A stretch of 64,000 bases of DNA from Cyanobacterium sp. Dongsha4 (GCF_036345015.1 NZ_CP084098.1:1501326-1565325); one strand, 5' to 3'. Positions 45,609-55,169 are shown, numbered from the stretch's first letter. The notes: generated from the letters alone by a model not told the origin. Numbers and translations: made by a program.

Positions 45609-47202
45609 CCTCATTGTAACTTAAGAATTTGTCTTTGTGGGATTATTTTGGCGATTATTTTTCTGGGTACTCAATGCTAACTGTAATGCCTTATCGGTAA
45701 ACTTTCCCTGTTTGGGTTGTTTGCCTTCCTCTACGACAATACCCAATTTAGAAGAAATTGCTTTGATATTATTAATCAATCTACCATAACTCCATTGATG
45801 CACCTGTACACGATAATCCTGTGCATATTTTCGTTGCCCTTCCTTATATTCTGGGATTCTCTCCTCTGCCCTTGCTTGTATTTCTGCCTCAGTAATCGAT
45901 CGCATCTCTTTGAGTCGAGGAATGATAATAGTCGAAACTTGGTATTCTTTAGCTATTTGGAGAATGGATTTAGCAATGAGGCGATCGAGGTATTCACCCA
46001 GATTAGATTCCCCTTTTTGCTGAAAATTAGCTCTTTTCCTTGCTTTATGGTTTTGGCGATTCAACTTCTGTTTCTCATTTCGTCTTCTCCTGATGAGATG
46101 GTAATTATCTCCCAATAATTGCTTGATATTACGATAGAGAATAACTTTATTCGTGGTGACATCCACAAGTGCAATGGTAACTGGTTCTTGTAAACCCATT
46201 GCTACTCCAAGAAAAAAATTAGGATTACCTTGATAAAGAAGATATAGTTTATTTTTGTGCCAAGGCTCACCTTTTCCATCATCTTCTTTCCAAATAATCA
46301 TAGCCGAACGCAAGGTAAATAAAGCACTTGAAAACTGATCTTTACTGGCTTTTTTCAATTCCTGATCCTCATAAAAACGCCAGAAATAAGGAAGTTGACG
46401 AGAATCACAATAGATTTGAAAAATATGGTCACTCAAACCACTAAATTTAATACAAATACGGTTTTGATCATTCAAACACCATTTTAAATCCTCATTGGTT
46501 TCATAAACGATAGGATAAGGAATTGACGGAGAATTTCGTTTCAATGCCGAAAACCAACTATCACTCTCACTTTGATCTACTGGCATCGTGTTAGAAGCAA
46601 GGATGAGAGTGTGCAACCATTTTTCTCCCTCTAAATCTCTGCCAGAAGGAATAGACATCTCAATCTGTCTTTTCAATCTCTGAATTTTGATCTCCAATTT
46701 CCGTTTTATCTTTTGATATTTTTCTTTTGTCTCAAGCCTATTTTTAGGAACGCTACAACCATTCTTAATTAAATAAACGATCGCATCCCTCATTTGACAA
46801 TCTTCTGTTTTTTCATATTTTTGAAATAAATAATTAGCAATACCCTCTTGAGTAGAAGTCGTTTCAATATTATCGAGAATCTGTTGAGCCTGATTTTGCA
46901 GTGCTTCCATTGAACCATCAAAGGATTCTATTAATAAACTATCGGGTTTCAACATTTCTAACCAACGGCTATTTCCTTCTAATTGCATTTTGTAACTCTT
47001 TTGCACTTTGAACCAAGATTTATAGATGTAGTCAATGATTTTACCGACAGAAGCATAAAACCGAGATGGTTGTCCTTGAAAACGAGAATCATTTTTTAGC
47101 TCTTGAATTTGTTGGGCAATAAAGTTTTTCGGCAGTCTTCCCTTCTCTCGTCATTGAAGAAAATCGGGATGATGTTTAATTCGGGTAAGGATTTCATTGA
47201 TC

Positions 47203-47208
47203 AAAGGA
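47203..47208 (+). repeat. IS982 target duplication, left copy (AAAGGA)
   Basis: AAAGGA directly precedes the left terminal repeat of the IS. The matching copy is at 48173-48178. Confidence 0.85.
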
Positions 47209-48172
47209 ACCTCAGTTTTGGATAAGAAAACAGGCAGATAGTAAGCTGAATATAACAAACCATCAACTAACTACTGCCCTATGTTTAATTTAGATTATTT
47301 ATTTTGTCATGTCGATGATTTCTGCCAACAATTTGAGCCTCAATGGCAACAAAAACTTATCTCTCATGGTGCTGTCCAACGTGTTCGTACTAAAAGTCTC
47401 TGTTTAAGTGAAATTATGACTATTCTCATTGCTTTTCACCAAAATCATTACCGTAATTTCAAACATTTTTATCTTAATCACGTTCAACAATATTGGACTT
47501 CTGCTTTTCCCAAACTTCCCAGTTATCAACGTTTTGTCCAATGGATTCCATCAACGATTATTCCCTTGTGTGTTTACCTCAAGCACTGTTTTGGTAACTG
47601 TACCGGAATTAGTTTTATTGATTCTACTAAGATCCAAGTTTGTCATAATCGCCGTATTCGCCAACATAAAGTATTTAAAAATTTAGCTCAAAGAGGCAAA
47701 ACCTCTGTGGATTGGTTTTTTGGTTTTAAACTCCATCTGGTAGTCAATGAACTGGGGGAAATTGTGAATATGAGTTTAACCCCAGGTAATGTCGATGACC
47801 GTAAACCTGTAGTCGATCTTTTAAAAGAGCTTTGGGGAAAAGTTTTTGGTGATAGAGGTTATGTCTCACAAAAATTAGCCACAAAGCTACTGAAAGATTT
47901 TGGTATTGAGTTTTTTGCTAAACCCAGACGCAATATGAAGAACAAATTAATGAGACTTCATGACAAACTTTTATCTCGGAAACGAGCGATTGTCGAAACA
48001 ATCAATGATCAGCTCAAAAACATATCACAAATAGAACATTCTCGTCATCGTTCACCAATAAATTTCTGTGTCAATATATTATGTGGGTTAATCGCATATT
48101 GTCATCAACCAAAAAAGCCCCACCTTTCCTTAGAATGGATTTTACCTCAATCTGCTTAACCAAAACTCAGGT
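47209..48172 (+). mobile_element. IS982-family insertion sequence (964 bp) inside cas12k
   Basis: The element is bounded by terminal inverted repeats: left ACCTCAGTTTTGGATAAG, right (inward) ACCTGAGTTTTGGTTAAG, 16 of 18 matching. It is flanked by AAAGGA duplications. The size and the single intact transposase fit the IS982 family. Related ends form the MITE at 27066-27242. Confidence 0.92.
47281..48159 (+). CDS. IS982-family DDE transposase
   Basis: Transposase of 292 residues, full length for the family. The catalytic triad appears intact: Asp114 (SFIDSTKIQVC), Asp191 (VFGDRGYVSQKL) and Glu239 (RAIVETINDQLK). The HKVFKNLAQRGKTSVDWFFG and TPGNVDDRKP stretches are typical of IS982. The element is probably still active, which contrasts with the decayed CAST around it. 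Confidence 0.93.
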   Translation: MFNLDYLFCHVDDFCQQFEPQWQQKLISHGAVQRVRTKSLCLSEIMTILIAFHQNHYRNFKHFYLNHVQQYWTSAFPKLPSYQRFVQWIPSTIIPLCVYLKHCFGNCTGISFIDSTKIQVCHNRRIRQHKVFKNLAQRGKTSVDWFFGFKLHLVVNELGEIVNMSLTPGNVDDRKPVVDLLKELWGKVFGDRGYVSQKLATKLLKDFGIEFFAKPRRNMKNKLMRLHDKLLSRKRAIVETINDQLKNISQIEHSRHRSPINFCVNILCGLIAYCHQPKKPHLSLEWILPQSA

Positions 48173-48297
48173 AAAGGAGTATTTTTCTTGCTCATCAACA
48201 ACCAGAGAGATTGACGAGTATCAGCAGAAGCGATTAAACGAGATTGAATAGTTACCTGAACCATCGCTTTACATAATTGTTTAATTGGACATATTTG

Positions 48298-48303
48298 TAT
48301 AAT
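48298..48303 (+). promoter_or_regulatory. Candidate -10 element of the cvkR-cargo operon
   Basis: TATAAT lies in the 58-bp gap between cas12k (minus) and cvkR (plus). No well-spaced -35 is visible. A divergent promoter for cas12k must lie in the same gap, the natural place for a CvkR operator. Confidence 0.4.
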
Positions 48304-48322
48304 AGCAGATCATTTTATAATT

Positions 48323-48775
48323 GTGGGTATGAAACAGGAACTATTTTTTAGTAGCAAAGATATATCAAAGATTACGGGTTGTTCTCTCCGACAATTGCAG
48401 TATTGGAGGGATAAGGAGATTATTGTGCCTTTGATTATGGCGACGGGTACGGGAAAGACGATCTACTATTCTTTTGTGGAGTTGGTAGAGGTGTCGGTAA
48501 TGGTATATATGCTGTCTGTTGGTTTGAATTTAGAGATGGTACAAAAAATCATCAATGATTTGAGGGAAAAAGAACCATCATTTACCGATGCGGACTTTAA
48601 GAAGCGTTTTATGGTAATTGCTCATGATGGTACTGTTGAGTTATTGCCTTATCAACGGGAAGATGCGATCGCACTTCTGGAAGAGGGGAAGGCGATCGTG
48701 CCTTTGTGGATTGATGAAATTCATCAAACTTTAAAGGGCAGTGATACTATTAAGCAAATAAAGGAGAAAAATTAA
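48323..48775 (+). CDS. cvkR: MerR-type regulator CvkR (Cas V-K repressor)
   Basis: Protein of 150 residues with an N-terminal MerR-like winged helix (DISKITGCSLRQLQYWRDKE, about residues 13-32) and a C-terminal part without metal-binding cysteines. Its place, divergent from cas12k with a 58-bp shared spacer, matches CvkR, the repressor of V-K transposon genes described in Anabaena. An ATG at 48329 or a GTG at 48323 could be the start; the ATG has the more usual form. Its stop is one base before the nuclease-methyltransferase ATG, so regulator and restriction genes are co-translated or at least co-transcribed. Confidence 0.82.
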   Translation: MGMKQELFFSSKDISKITGCSLRQLQYWRDKEIIVPLIMATGTGKTIYYSFVELVEVSVMVYMLSVGLNLEMVQKIINDLREKEPSFTDADFKKRFMVIAHDGTVELLPYQREDAIALLEEGKAIVPLWIDEIHQTLKGSDTIKQIKEKN

Positions 48776-48776
48776 C

Positions 48777-50732
48777 ATGAGTAATGAAGATATATTACTA
48801 ATACCATCAGGAAAGTTGAGATGTGTTGTTTCTGGCAAACTTCGCAAAGATACTCCTGAAGAAAATGTTAGACAAAGAATAGCTCGTAGTTTGTTGGATA
48901 ATTATGCTTATGATAAAGCTGATATGGAAATTGAATTTACCATTAATCAAGGCTCTAAAAAACCCAGAGTAGATGTTGCTATTTTTCCTCCTAATACAGA
49001 ACATAAACAGGAAAATATTAAAATAATTGTTGAATGTAAAAGAGAAGAAATTAAGCCAACTGATAAAGATAATGGTGTTGAACAACTAAAATCTTATATT
49101 TCTGCTTGTTTAAATGCTAAATATGGGATGTGGGTTGGCTCAGAATTACAAGTCTGGGAAAAAATTACTGATAAAAACCAATATAAGTTGGAAACTGCGA
49201 CAGATATTCCTCGTTTTGGTTTAGAAGCACCTCAACCTTTAACTTTTGCCGAACTTGTCCCCGCTCAAGACGAATTAATTGATGTTTTTAAACGTTGTCA
49301 TAATTACATTTATGGTAATCAAGGTTTTCAAAAAGAACAAGCATTTCAAGAGTTGTTAAAAATAATTTTTTGCAAAGTTTATGATGAAGATACAGCTATT
49401 GATACCATGAGATTTTTCATTGGTAATCAGGAAAGAAGATCGGAAATTGGTCAACGTCAATTAAAGCAGACTATAGAGAAGATTTTTGAAGAAGTAAAAA
49501 CTCGTTATCCTTATATTTTTGATAAAGAAGAATCTATCCGTTTAGAAAATCGAGTATTGGCTTATTTAGTTGGTGAAATGCAAAGATTTTCTTTTTTATT
49601 AACGGAAGCAGATGTTAAAGGAACAGCTTATGAACAGCTAGTGGGTTCTAATTTACGGGGTGATCGAGGTGAATTTTTTACGCCTCGTAACGTTTGTGAA
49701 ATGGCATCGAAAATGGCTTTATTGACATATCCACGAAAACAATGGCTTAAATTAAAAATAATCGATCCCACTTGCGGTACAGGTGGTTTTTTAGTCGCAA
49801 CAATGAATGTTTTAAGAGAAGTTATTAGGGAGCAACAAATCAAAAAATGGCGTAAAAATGAAAATAAAGCTGAAGAAGAAACGATCAGAATTTTAAAAGA
49901 AACAGCTAATGCTAATTTACTAGGTATAGATTTTAATCCTATTTTAGTTAGAGCCGCTCAAATGAATTTAGTTATGCACGGCGATGGTTCAACTAATATT
50001 TTTCATGCAAATTCTTTGTTACCACCAGGGGAATGGTCATCAACACCTCCTAATGATGTAGCTAATTATGTTAAACCCAATAGTTTTGATGTTATTGTTA
50101 CTAATCCTCCCTTTGGTTCTAATATTGCCGTCGATGATTCTCATATTTTGGCTCAATTTGAAATCGCTCGTTTATCGACAACAGGAAATCAAGCTAGTGG
50201 TTTACCCCCAGAGCAACTTTTTATTGAACGATGTTTATATTTACTTAAACCCAGTGGAAGATTAGCTATTGTTTTACCTGATAGCATTTTGTCTAATCCA
50301 GGATTGGCTAATTTACGGCGTTGGATTTTGAAAAAAGCTCGTATTATTGCCAGTGTTGATTTACCTGCGGTAACTTTTGAACCTTATACAGGTACTCAAA
50401 CAAGTGTGTTGTTGCTTCAGAAAAAAACAGAAGCGGAAATGCAATTAGAAGACAAGTCAGGGCAACCATTAGATTATGAAATTTTTATGACTATGCCTGA
50501 AGCAGTGGGACACGATCGCCGAGGAAATGTTCATTATCTACGAACTCCTCAAGGTGAATTAATTGAATATGAGGAAGAATACTCGGTATCTCGACGTACA
50601 GCAGATGGAGAGCAAGTCGTAGAACATCGCCGACAAAGAAAAAGGCTTGTTCATGATGACTTACCTGAAGTTGTCAAATATTTCGAGCAATGGTTACAAG
50701 AAAATAATCGTATGGAGTGGTTAAATGACTAA
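48777..50732 (+). CDS. BcgI-like fused restriction nuclease and N6-adenine methyltransferase
   Basis: Protein of 651 residues. The N-terminal nuclease domain is of the HsdR_N type (PD-(D/E)xK with Asp66, Glu86 and Lys88: RVDVAIF then IVECKREE). The C-terminal Type I-like methyltransferase has IDPTCGTGGFL (about residue 330) and TNPPFGS (about 441), preceded by GEFFTPRNV. A separate specificity subunit follows, overlapping by 8 bp. This subunit plan resembles BcgI and other Type IIB/IIG enzymes, which cut on both sides of a bipartite site. It has no helicase motor. The recognition site is unknown. Confidence 0.8.
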   Translation: MSNEDILLIPSGKLRCVVSGKLRKDTPEENVRQRIARSLLDNYAYDKADMEIEFTINQGSKKPRVDVAIFPPNTEHKQENIKIIVECKREEIKPTDKDNGVEQLKSYISACLNAKYGMWVGSELQVWEKITDKNQYKLETATDIPRFGLEAPQPLTFAELVPAQDELIDVFKRCHNYIYGNQGFQKEQAFQELLKIIFCKVYDEDTAIDTMRFFIGNQERRSEIGQRQLKQTIEKIFEEVKTRYPYIFDKEESIRLENRVLAYLVGEMQRFSFLLTEADVKGTAYEQLVGSNLRGDRGEFFTPRNVCEMASKMALLTYPRKQWLKLKIIDPTCGTGGFLVATMNVLREVIREQQIKKWRKNENKAEEETIRILKETANANLLGIDFNPILVRAAQMNLVMHGDGSTNIFHANSLLPPGEWSSTPPNDVANYVKPNSFDVIVTNPPFGSNIAVDDSHILAQFEIARLSTTGNQASGLPPEQLFIERCLYLLKPSGRLAIVLPDSILSNPGLANLRRWILKKARIIASVDLPAVTFEPYTGTQTSVLLLQKKTEAEMQLEDKSGQPLDYEIFMTMPEAVGHDRRGNVHYLRTPQGELIEYEEEYSVSRRTADGEQVVEHRRQRKRLVHDDLPEVVKYFEQWLQENNRMEWLND

Positions 50733-52245
50733 GTTAAAACAACAAAGTTTGGAAAATTCTGTTCCTACGACTCGTCATGAGTTATGGGAAAAATTGTTAG
50801 CACAAGATTATATTGCTCCTCCTCTTATAACTTCGGTTTCTGCTAATTGGTTATATGAAGGGGATTATCGTTTAGATGGCTGTTTCTATGGCAGTAATGC
50901 TCAAACTGCGAAAAGAATTGTCACTGAAAGTATTTATCCAGTGGAAACTTTAGGAGATATTACTCAAGATATTTTTTTTCCTGGTCGTTATAAAAGAATT
51001 TATGCTAGAGATAAACAAGCAGGTTATCCCTTTTTGAGTGCTTCCGAAGCTCTACAATTCCGTCCAACTAGCGATCGTTATCTTGCTAAAGATCATCTTC
51101 CCAGTAATTCTGAAAAACATTTCATCGAAAAAGATTGGATTTTGATGACTCGTTCAGGTACTGTGGGAAGAGGTGTAATTTCAACTAAAAGACTGGCAAA
51201 ATATTTTATTAGTGATGATTTAATTCGCATTATCCCGAAAAAGTTTCCTTTAGTGGGCTATCTTTATGCTTTTCTGAGTTCTTGGATTGGACAGGCGTTA
51301 GTAACAAAAGATCAATATGGTTCAGCTATAAAACATTTAGAATCCCATCATATTGCTAGTGTACCAGTTCCGATTCTTCCTGAATCTGAGCAAGAGCTTA
51401 TTCATAATGAAATTCTCCATGTTTATCAGTTACGGGAAAAAGCTAATCAATTATTAGATGAAGCTAATGAGTTGTTGCATCAAGAGTTAGGTTTACCTTA
51501 TTTTGATGAAAGTTTAGTTCCTTACTTACCTCAACCCCCATATCACCCCTCTCATCGCCCGAAAATGCTCCCTGTAAAATCATTTACGACTAAACTATCA
51601 GAATTAGGCGATCGCTTTGATTGTTCTTTTCATGTACCAGTAGCAAAAACGGCAATTGAATTATTACATAAAGCTAAGTATCCAGTTACTTTATTGGAAA
51701 ATTTAGCAGAAGACATTTTTATACCTCCACGATTTAAACGTATCTATGTAACTAAAAAATATGGTGTTCCTTTTTTACAAGGTTCTCATTTGGCACAGAT
51801 TAGACCATATGATCTTCAATATCTATCTGAACAAGCAAATAAAAACCATATTGAACAATGTTTAATAAAATCAGGTTATTTGCTCATAACTCGCTCAGGT
51901 ACGATTGGGCGTGTGATGCTAGTAACATCATTTCACAATAACTGGGGTGCTTCTGAACATTTATTAAGAGTTGTAGCAAATTCTGATAAAACCTATTGCG
52001 GTTATTTAACAGCATTTATGATGACACCTTACGGACAAAATCAATTAACAGCAAAAATTTATGGTGCAGTGGTTGATGAATTAACAGAAGATGATACTAA
52101 AAATATTTTTATTCCTGAACCCCCATTAGATATTCAAAAAGAAATAGGAGACAAGGTAGTTAAAGCATTTGAATATAAAGAACAAGCAAATTTATTAGAG
52201 GAACAAACAATCAATAAATTAGAGAAAATATTAGAACAAGATTAA
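50725..52245 (+). CDS. HsdS-like specificity subunit with two target-recognition domains
   Basis: Protein of 506 residues with two similar halves, each a target-recognition domain. Compare DIFFPGRYKRIYARDKQAGY (first half) with DIFIPPRFKRIYVTKKYGVP (second half), each followed by a helical spacer (REKANQLLDEANELL; YKEQANLLEEQTINK). This is the plan of Type I and BcgI-type S subunits and gives a bipartite DNA site. It overlaps the nuclease-methyltransferase gene. Whether the two halves read the same half-site cannot be told. Confidence 0.83.
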   Translation: MTKLKQQSLENSVPTTRHELWEKLLAQDYIAPPLITSVSANWLYEGDYRLDGCFYGSNAQTAKRIVTESIYPVETLGDITQDIFFPGRYKRIYARDKQAGYPFLSASEALQFRPTSDRYLAKDHLPSNSEKHFIEKDWILMTRSGTVGRGVISTKRLAKYFISDDLIRIIPKKFPLVGYLYAFLSSWIGQALVTKDQYGSAIKHLESHHIASVPVPILPESEQELIHNEILHVYQLREKANQLLDEANELLHQELGLPYFDESLVPYLPQPPYHPSHRPKMLPVKSFTTKLSELGDRFDCSFHVPVAKTAIELLHKAKYPVTLLENLAEDIFIPPRFKRIYVTKKYGVPFLQGSHLAQIRPYDLQYLSEQANKNHIEQCLIKSGYLLITRSGTIGRVMLVTSFHNNWGASEHLLRVVANSDKTYCGYLTAFMMTPYGQNQLTAKIYGAVVDELTEDDTKNIFIPEPPLDIQKEIGDKVVKAFEYKEQANLLEEQTINKLEKILEQD

Positions 52246-52281
52246 AGGGCTATTTAAAAATTTTATGTTCAGAAAAAAATT

Positions 52282-53739
52282 ATGGATTTCAATCAATTGT
52301 CAATTTTAATTCAACAACTTATTGCACTGCCAAAGGAAACTGAATGGGTAGAATTTAAGTATAATAATGAAAATCCAGAAACTATTGGTGAGTATATTTC
52401 TGCGTTATCAAATTCGGCTACTTTACATAATCAAAATACAGCATATCTTGTGTGGGGAATCAAAGATGATAGTCATGAAATAATAGGAACTAAATTCAAA
52501 CCTAAACAAGCAAAAAAAGGAAGTGAAGAATTAGAAAATTGGTTATTAAGAAACCTATCTCCAAGAGTAAATTTTAAAATTTATGAATTTATTTTTCAAG
52601 ATAAAAACTTAGTTTTATTTGAAATTCCTTGTGCTAATAATCAACCAGTAAGTTTCCACGATATAGAATATATTAGAGTTGGCAGTTATAAAAAGAAACT
52701 CAAAGAGTACCCTGAAAAGGAAAAAGAATTATGGAATTTATTTTCATTTCAAACTTTTGAAAAAAGAATAGCCTTAGAAAATATAACAGCAGATGAAGTT
52801 TTAGCAAAAATTAATTATCCGAGTTATTTTGAGTTAACTGAACAAAATCTTCCTGACAATAAACAGGGTATTTTACAACGTTTAGCTGATGAAAAATTAA
52901 TCAATATTAAACCTAGTAATTATTTCGATATAACCAATTTTGGAGCAATTCTCTTTGCTAAAAAATTAAGTGATTTTGATAGGTTAAGTAGAAAAGCAAT
53001 GAGAGTTATTATTTATAAAGATAAAAGTCGAATTTATACTCAAAGAGAAAAATTATTTGATAAAGGATATGCTGTTAGTTATGAAGAAATTATCAATTTT
53101 ATTAATGATCAATTACCAGAAAATGAAGAAATTGGTCAAGCATTAAGACAAAATATAAAAATGTATCCTGAAATTGCCATTAGAGAATTAGTTGCTAATG
53201 CTATGATTCATCAGGATTTTAATATGACAGGTGTAAGCTCTACTGTAGAAATATTTTCTGACAGAATAGAAATTAGAAATCCAGGTGAACCATTAGTTGA
53301 TACGATGCGGTTTATTGATACCCCTCCTCAATCTCGTAATGAAGATTTAGCCGCATTTATGAGAAGGATTCATATTTGTGAAGAGCGTGGTAGTGGTATT
53401 GATAAAGTAATCGATGCCGTTGAGTTTTGCCAATTACCAGCCCCTGAGTTTAACGTTAATAATCAACATACAGAAGCTATTTTGTTTTCTTATCGAGAAT
53501 TGAAAGATATGGATAAGAGCGATCGTATTAGAGCTTGTTACCAACACGCTTGTTTACGTTTCGTTTGTAGAGAACAAATGACCAATGAATCTCTGCGAAA
53601 AAGATTTGCTATTGAAGATAAAAATTATTCTATGGCTTCCCGAATTATTTCCGATACAATTGAAGAAGGATTAATCAAGCCTTATGATCCTGAAAATAAA
53701 TCAAAGAAACACGCCAAATATATACCCTGTTGGGCTTAA
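52282..53739 (+). CDS. AlbA_2/Schlafen-type DNA-binding protein with HATPase_c_4 and winged-helix C terminus
   Basis: Protein of 485 residues with an N-terminal AlbA_2 domain (ETEWVEFKYNNENPETIGEY, about 19-38), an HATPase_c_4 region (IRELVANAMIHQDFNMTG, about 295-312) and a C-terminal winged-helix segment. Proteins of this class are often annotated as RecG-related or transcriptional regulators and are common in mobile and defence regions. Here it is the last cargo gene, 36 bp after the specificity subunit. Its role is uncertain: regulator or defence accessory. Confidence 0.75.
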   Translation: MDFNQLSILIQQLIALPKETEWVEFKYNNENPETIGEYISALSNSATLHNQNTAYLVWGIKDDSHEIIGTKFKPKQAKKGSEELENWLLRNLSPRVNFKIYEFIFQDKNLVLFEIPCANNQPVSFHDIEYIRVGSYKKKLKEYPEKEKELWNLFSFQTFEKRIALENITADEVLAKINYPSYFELTEQNLPDNKQGILQRLADEKLINIKPSNYFDITNFGAILFAKKLSDFDRLSRKAMRVIIYKDKSRIYTQREKLFDKGYAVSYEEIINFINDQLPENEEIGQALRQNIKMYPEIAIRELVANAMIHQDFNMTGVSSTVEIFSDRIEIRNPGEPLVDTMRFIDTPPQSRNEDLAAFMRRIHICEERGSGIDKVIDAVEFCQLPAPEFNVNNQHTEAILFSYRELKDMDKSDRIRACYQHACLRFVCREQMTNESLRKRFAIEDKNYSMASRIISDTIEEGLIKPYDPENKSKKHAKYIPCWA

Positions 53740-53912
53740 AAACCGATTTGAGATTAAATATTAAAAAAACTGTAAGTGTTTATAAAAAAAGTTTATGTGA
53801 TGGTTATGTGATTGACAAACAAAATTGAGTGGTAAAAAAATATGCTTCGATGGCTCTAAATAATAGTAAATAAGGGAATTGAAAATTTTTAGTTAAATGG
53901 GGTTTATGTGAT

Positions 53913-54438
53913 TTAACCTTCAATTTTATTTTTTATTACCTTTCTACTCATCTCCGCAAAAGGAGTAAAACATCTATGACACCAACCATCAACCCATAAA
54001 GCAGGAAACTTAAACCTTGCCCCACAATTGGGACATTCTGATAAAAGTTTCAGTTGATGTCGATCGCACTTGTAAATCTCCTTATACTGCCATTCCATCT
54101 TATGATAGGGCTTTTCCCCATAACAAGCAGAACAAATACGAATAGGAGTCATTTTCATAGGGGCGGAAGGAAACATTGTTTGTAAGGTTTCTACTTCTAC
54201 TTGTACGATCGCACTTAATTTTTCCAACTGTTCAGGGGAAGGAGGAGGATTAAAACGGAATTTTTCCCAACGGGCGGGAGCGCAAGCGCTGCTGCAAGCA
54301 GTAAGCATTAGATAAACCTGTTACCTTGCCCAAAGCAGAAGGAGTAAGCTCATTTTCTCGTCTAAACCGCCCTAAGAAATGACTAATGCTCTCCCCCTCA
54401 TAAGGTGCAATCGTAAACCACCAAGGTTGAATTTCCAT
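53913..54438 (-). pseudogene. tniQ: TniQ, frameshifted by a 25-bp palindromic insertion
   Basis: TniQ links the Cas12k target complex to TnsC filaments. The first part (IAPYEGESISHFLGRFRREN) and second part (ARWEKFRFNPPPSP, CSACYGEKPYHKMEWQYK, CPNCGARFKFPALW) match V-K TniQ of about 167 residues, including its paired CxxC motifs. They lie in different frames. Between them, about 54275-54299 on the plus strand, sit two adjacent palindromes (AGCGCAAGCGCT and CTGCTTGCAGCAG) that account for a 25-nt excess over the family length. The gene overlaps tnsC by one base. Confidence 0.88.
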
Positions 54439-55169
54439 TACTTATACTCCTGTACAACTTCTTTTAAAGTGTCATAATCAATCTTGTTAAGTCCTTTCTT
54501 GAGGGAACGAATTGCCGCCTCACGCAAAACCATATCCATAATGCCGATATAGCCGCTCGTTGCCTCCCCAATTAGCTTCAACATTTTTTTATTTGTTAAG
54601 TTAGAAGCTACAGGTAACTTCAACACCTGCTTTTCCCAAATATTCACAGTACGAACAAAATCTTCCCCTGACAACTTTCCAAAACGATAACAAGCACGAA
54701 AACGATTATATACCTGCTCATCCTTCTTCATAACTGCATCCAAACGATCTGTTCCTACAAGTACAATAGCGATATTAAGATGATCAAAAATATCCCGAAT
54801 TTCCGCAAAAGTCTTTGGTTTACAGCGATCCGCTTCATCTAAAATAATCATCTCCACACCGCATCTTTGCAATACTGTCATGGTTCTTTTTCTGATTTCT
54901 GACACCGTACCCTTCGTCATTTGATACTTTAAGTGTTCAATGATTGCTTGAAACAAATCCTTTGCTCCACACTCTTGAGGGACTTGCACGTAAATCACAG
55001 GTACTTGAGGCGGTTTTCCAACTTCTTGCTTTGGTTTATGTCTTAAACGATAAGAATTACAGGCGATGGTTTTTCCTGTACGAGATTCTCCCACAATCCG
55101 ACAAGATTGCTTTGATTGACGTTTACTTTCAAGCCATTCATGGAGAGTGGCAACTTGTTCTAAACTCAC
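54438..55169 (-). pseudogene. tnsC: TnsC (AAA+ regulator), 5'-truncated
   Basis: This AAA+ ATPase forms the filament that links target complex and transposase. The visible frame starts at a GTG (SLEQVATLHEWLESKRQSKQ) and keeps Walker A (GESRTGKT), Walker B (MIILDEADR) and the sensor region (VLVGTDRLDAV) through to VVQEYK. Compared with the usual V-K TnsC (about 275 residues) some 30 N-terminal residues are missing, because a deletion joined it to the middle of tnsB. The frame continues upstream as RLERKTV, which matches TnsC, and then enters tnsB. The core ATPase may fold but would lack its normal start. Confidence 0.88.

Larger units (their letters stand above)
45621..48264 (-). pseudogene. 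cas12k: Cas12k effector gene, interrupted by an IS982 element and a TGA
   Basis: Cas12k is the catalytically inactive RNA-guided DNA-binding effector of V-K transposons. The frame starts with an ATG at 48262-48264 (VQVTIQSRLIASADTRQSLW), breaks at 48178, and resumes at 47208 after an IS982 element; removing the element and one 6-bp duplication restores the frame exactly. A TGA at 47151-47153 then replaces a Trp. The rest reads through to 45621 (RWLEML, YSYGRL-type QWSYGRLINNI, VEEGKQP). The joined frame has 557 codons against about 639 in ShCas12k. Much of the shortfall is a gap of about 66 residues between KLYLL and YQG, probably a deletion. Confidence 0.92.

Noticed and set aside
45717-46118. 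Plus-strand ORF of 133 codons
   Set aside because: It is the antisense shadow of cas12k and its composition is unlike a real protein.
45621-47006. Reading the 461-residue protein as a free-standing TnpB-like gene
   Set aside because: It continues upstream in frame through a TGA and an IS982 insertion to a Cas12k N terminus and lies in a V-K layout.
48323-48775. Metal-responsive MerR regulator
   Set aside because: There are no metal-binding cysteines, and its place divergent to cas12k fits CvkR.
48777-53739. Complete classical Type I restriction system
   Set aside because: There is no HsdR helicase motor; the nuclease domain is fused to the methyltransferase.
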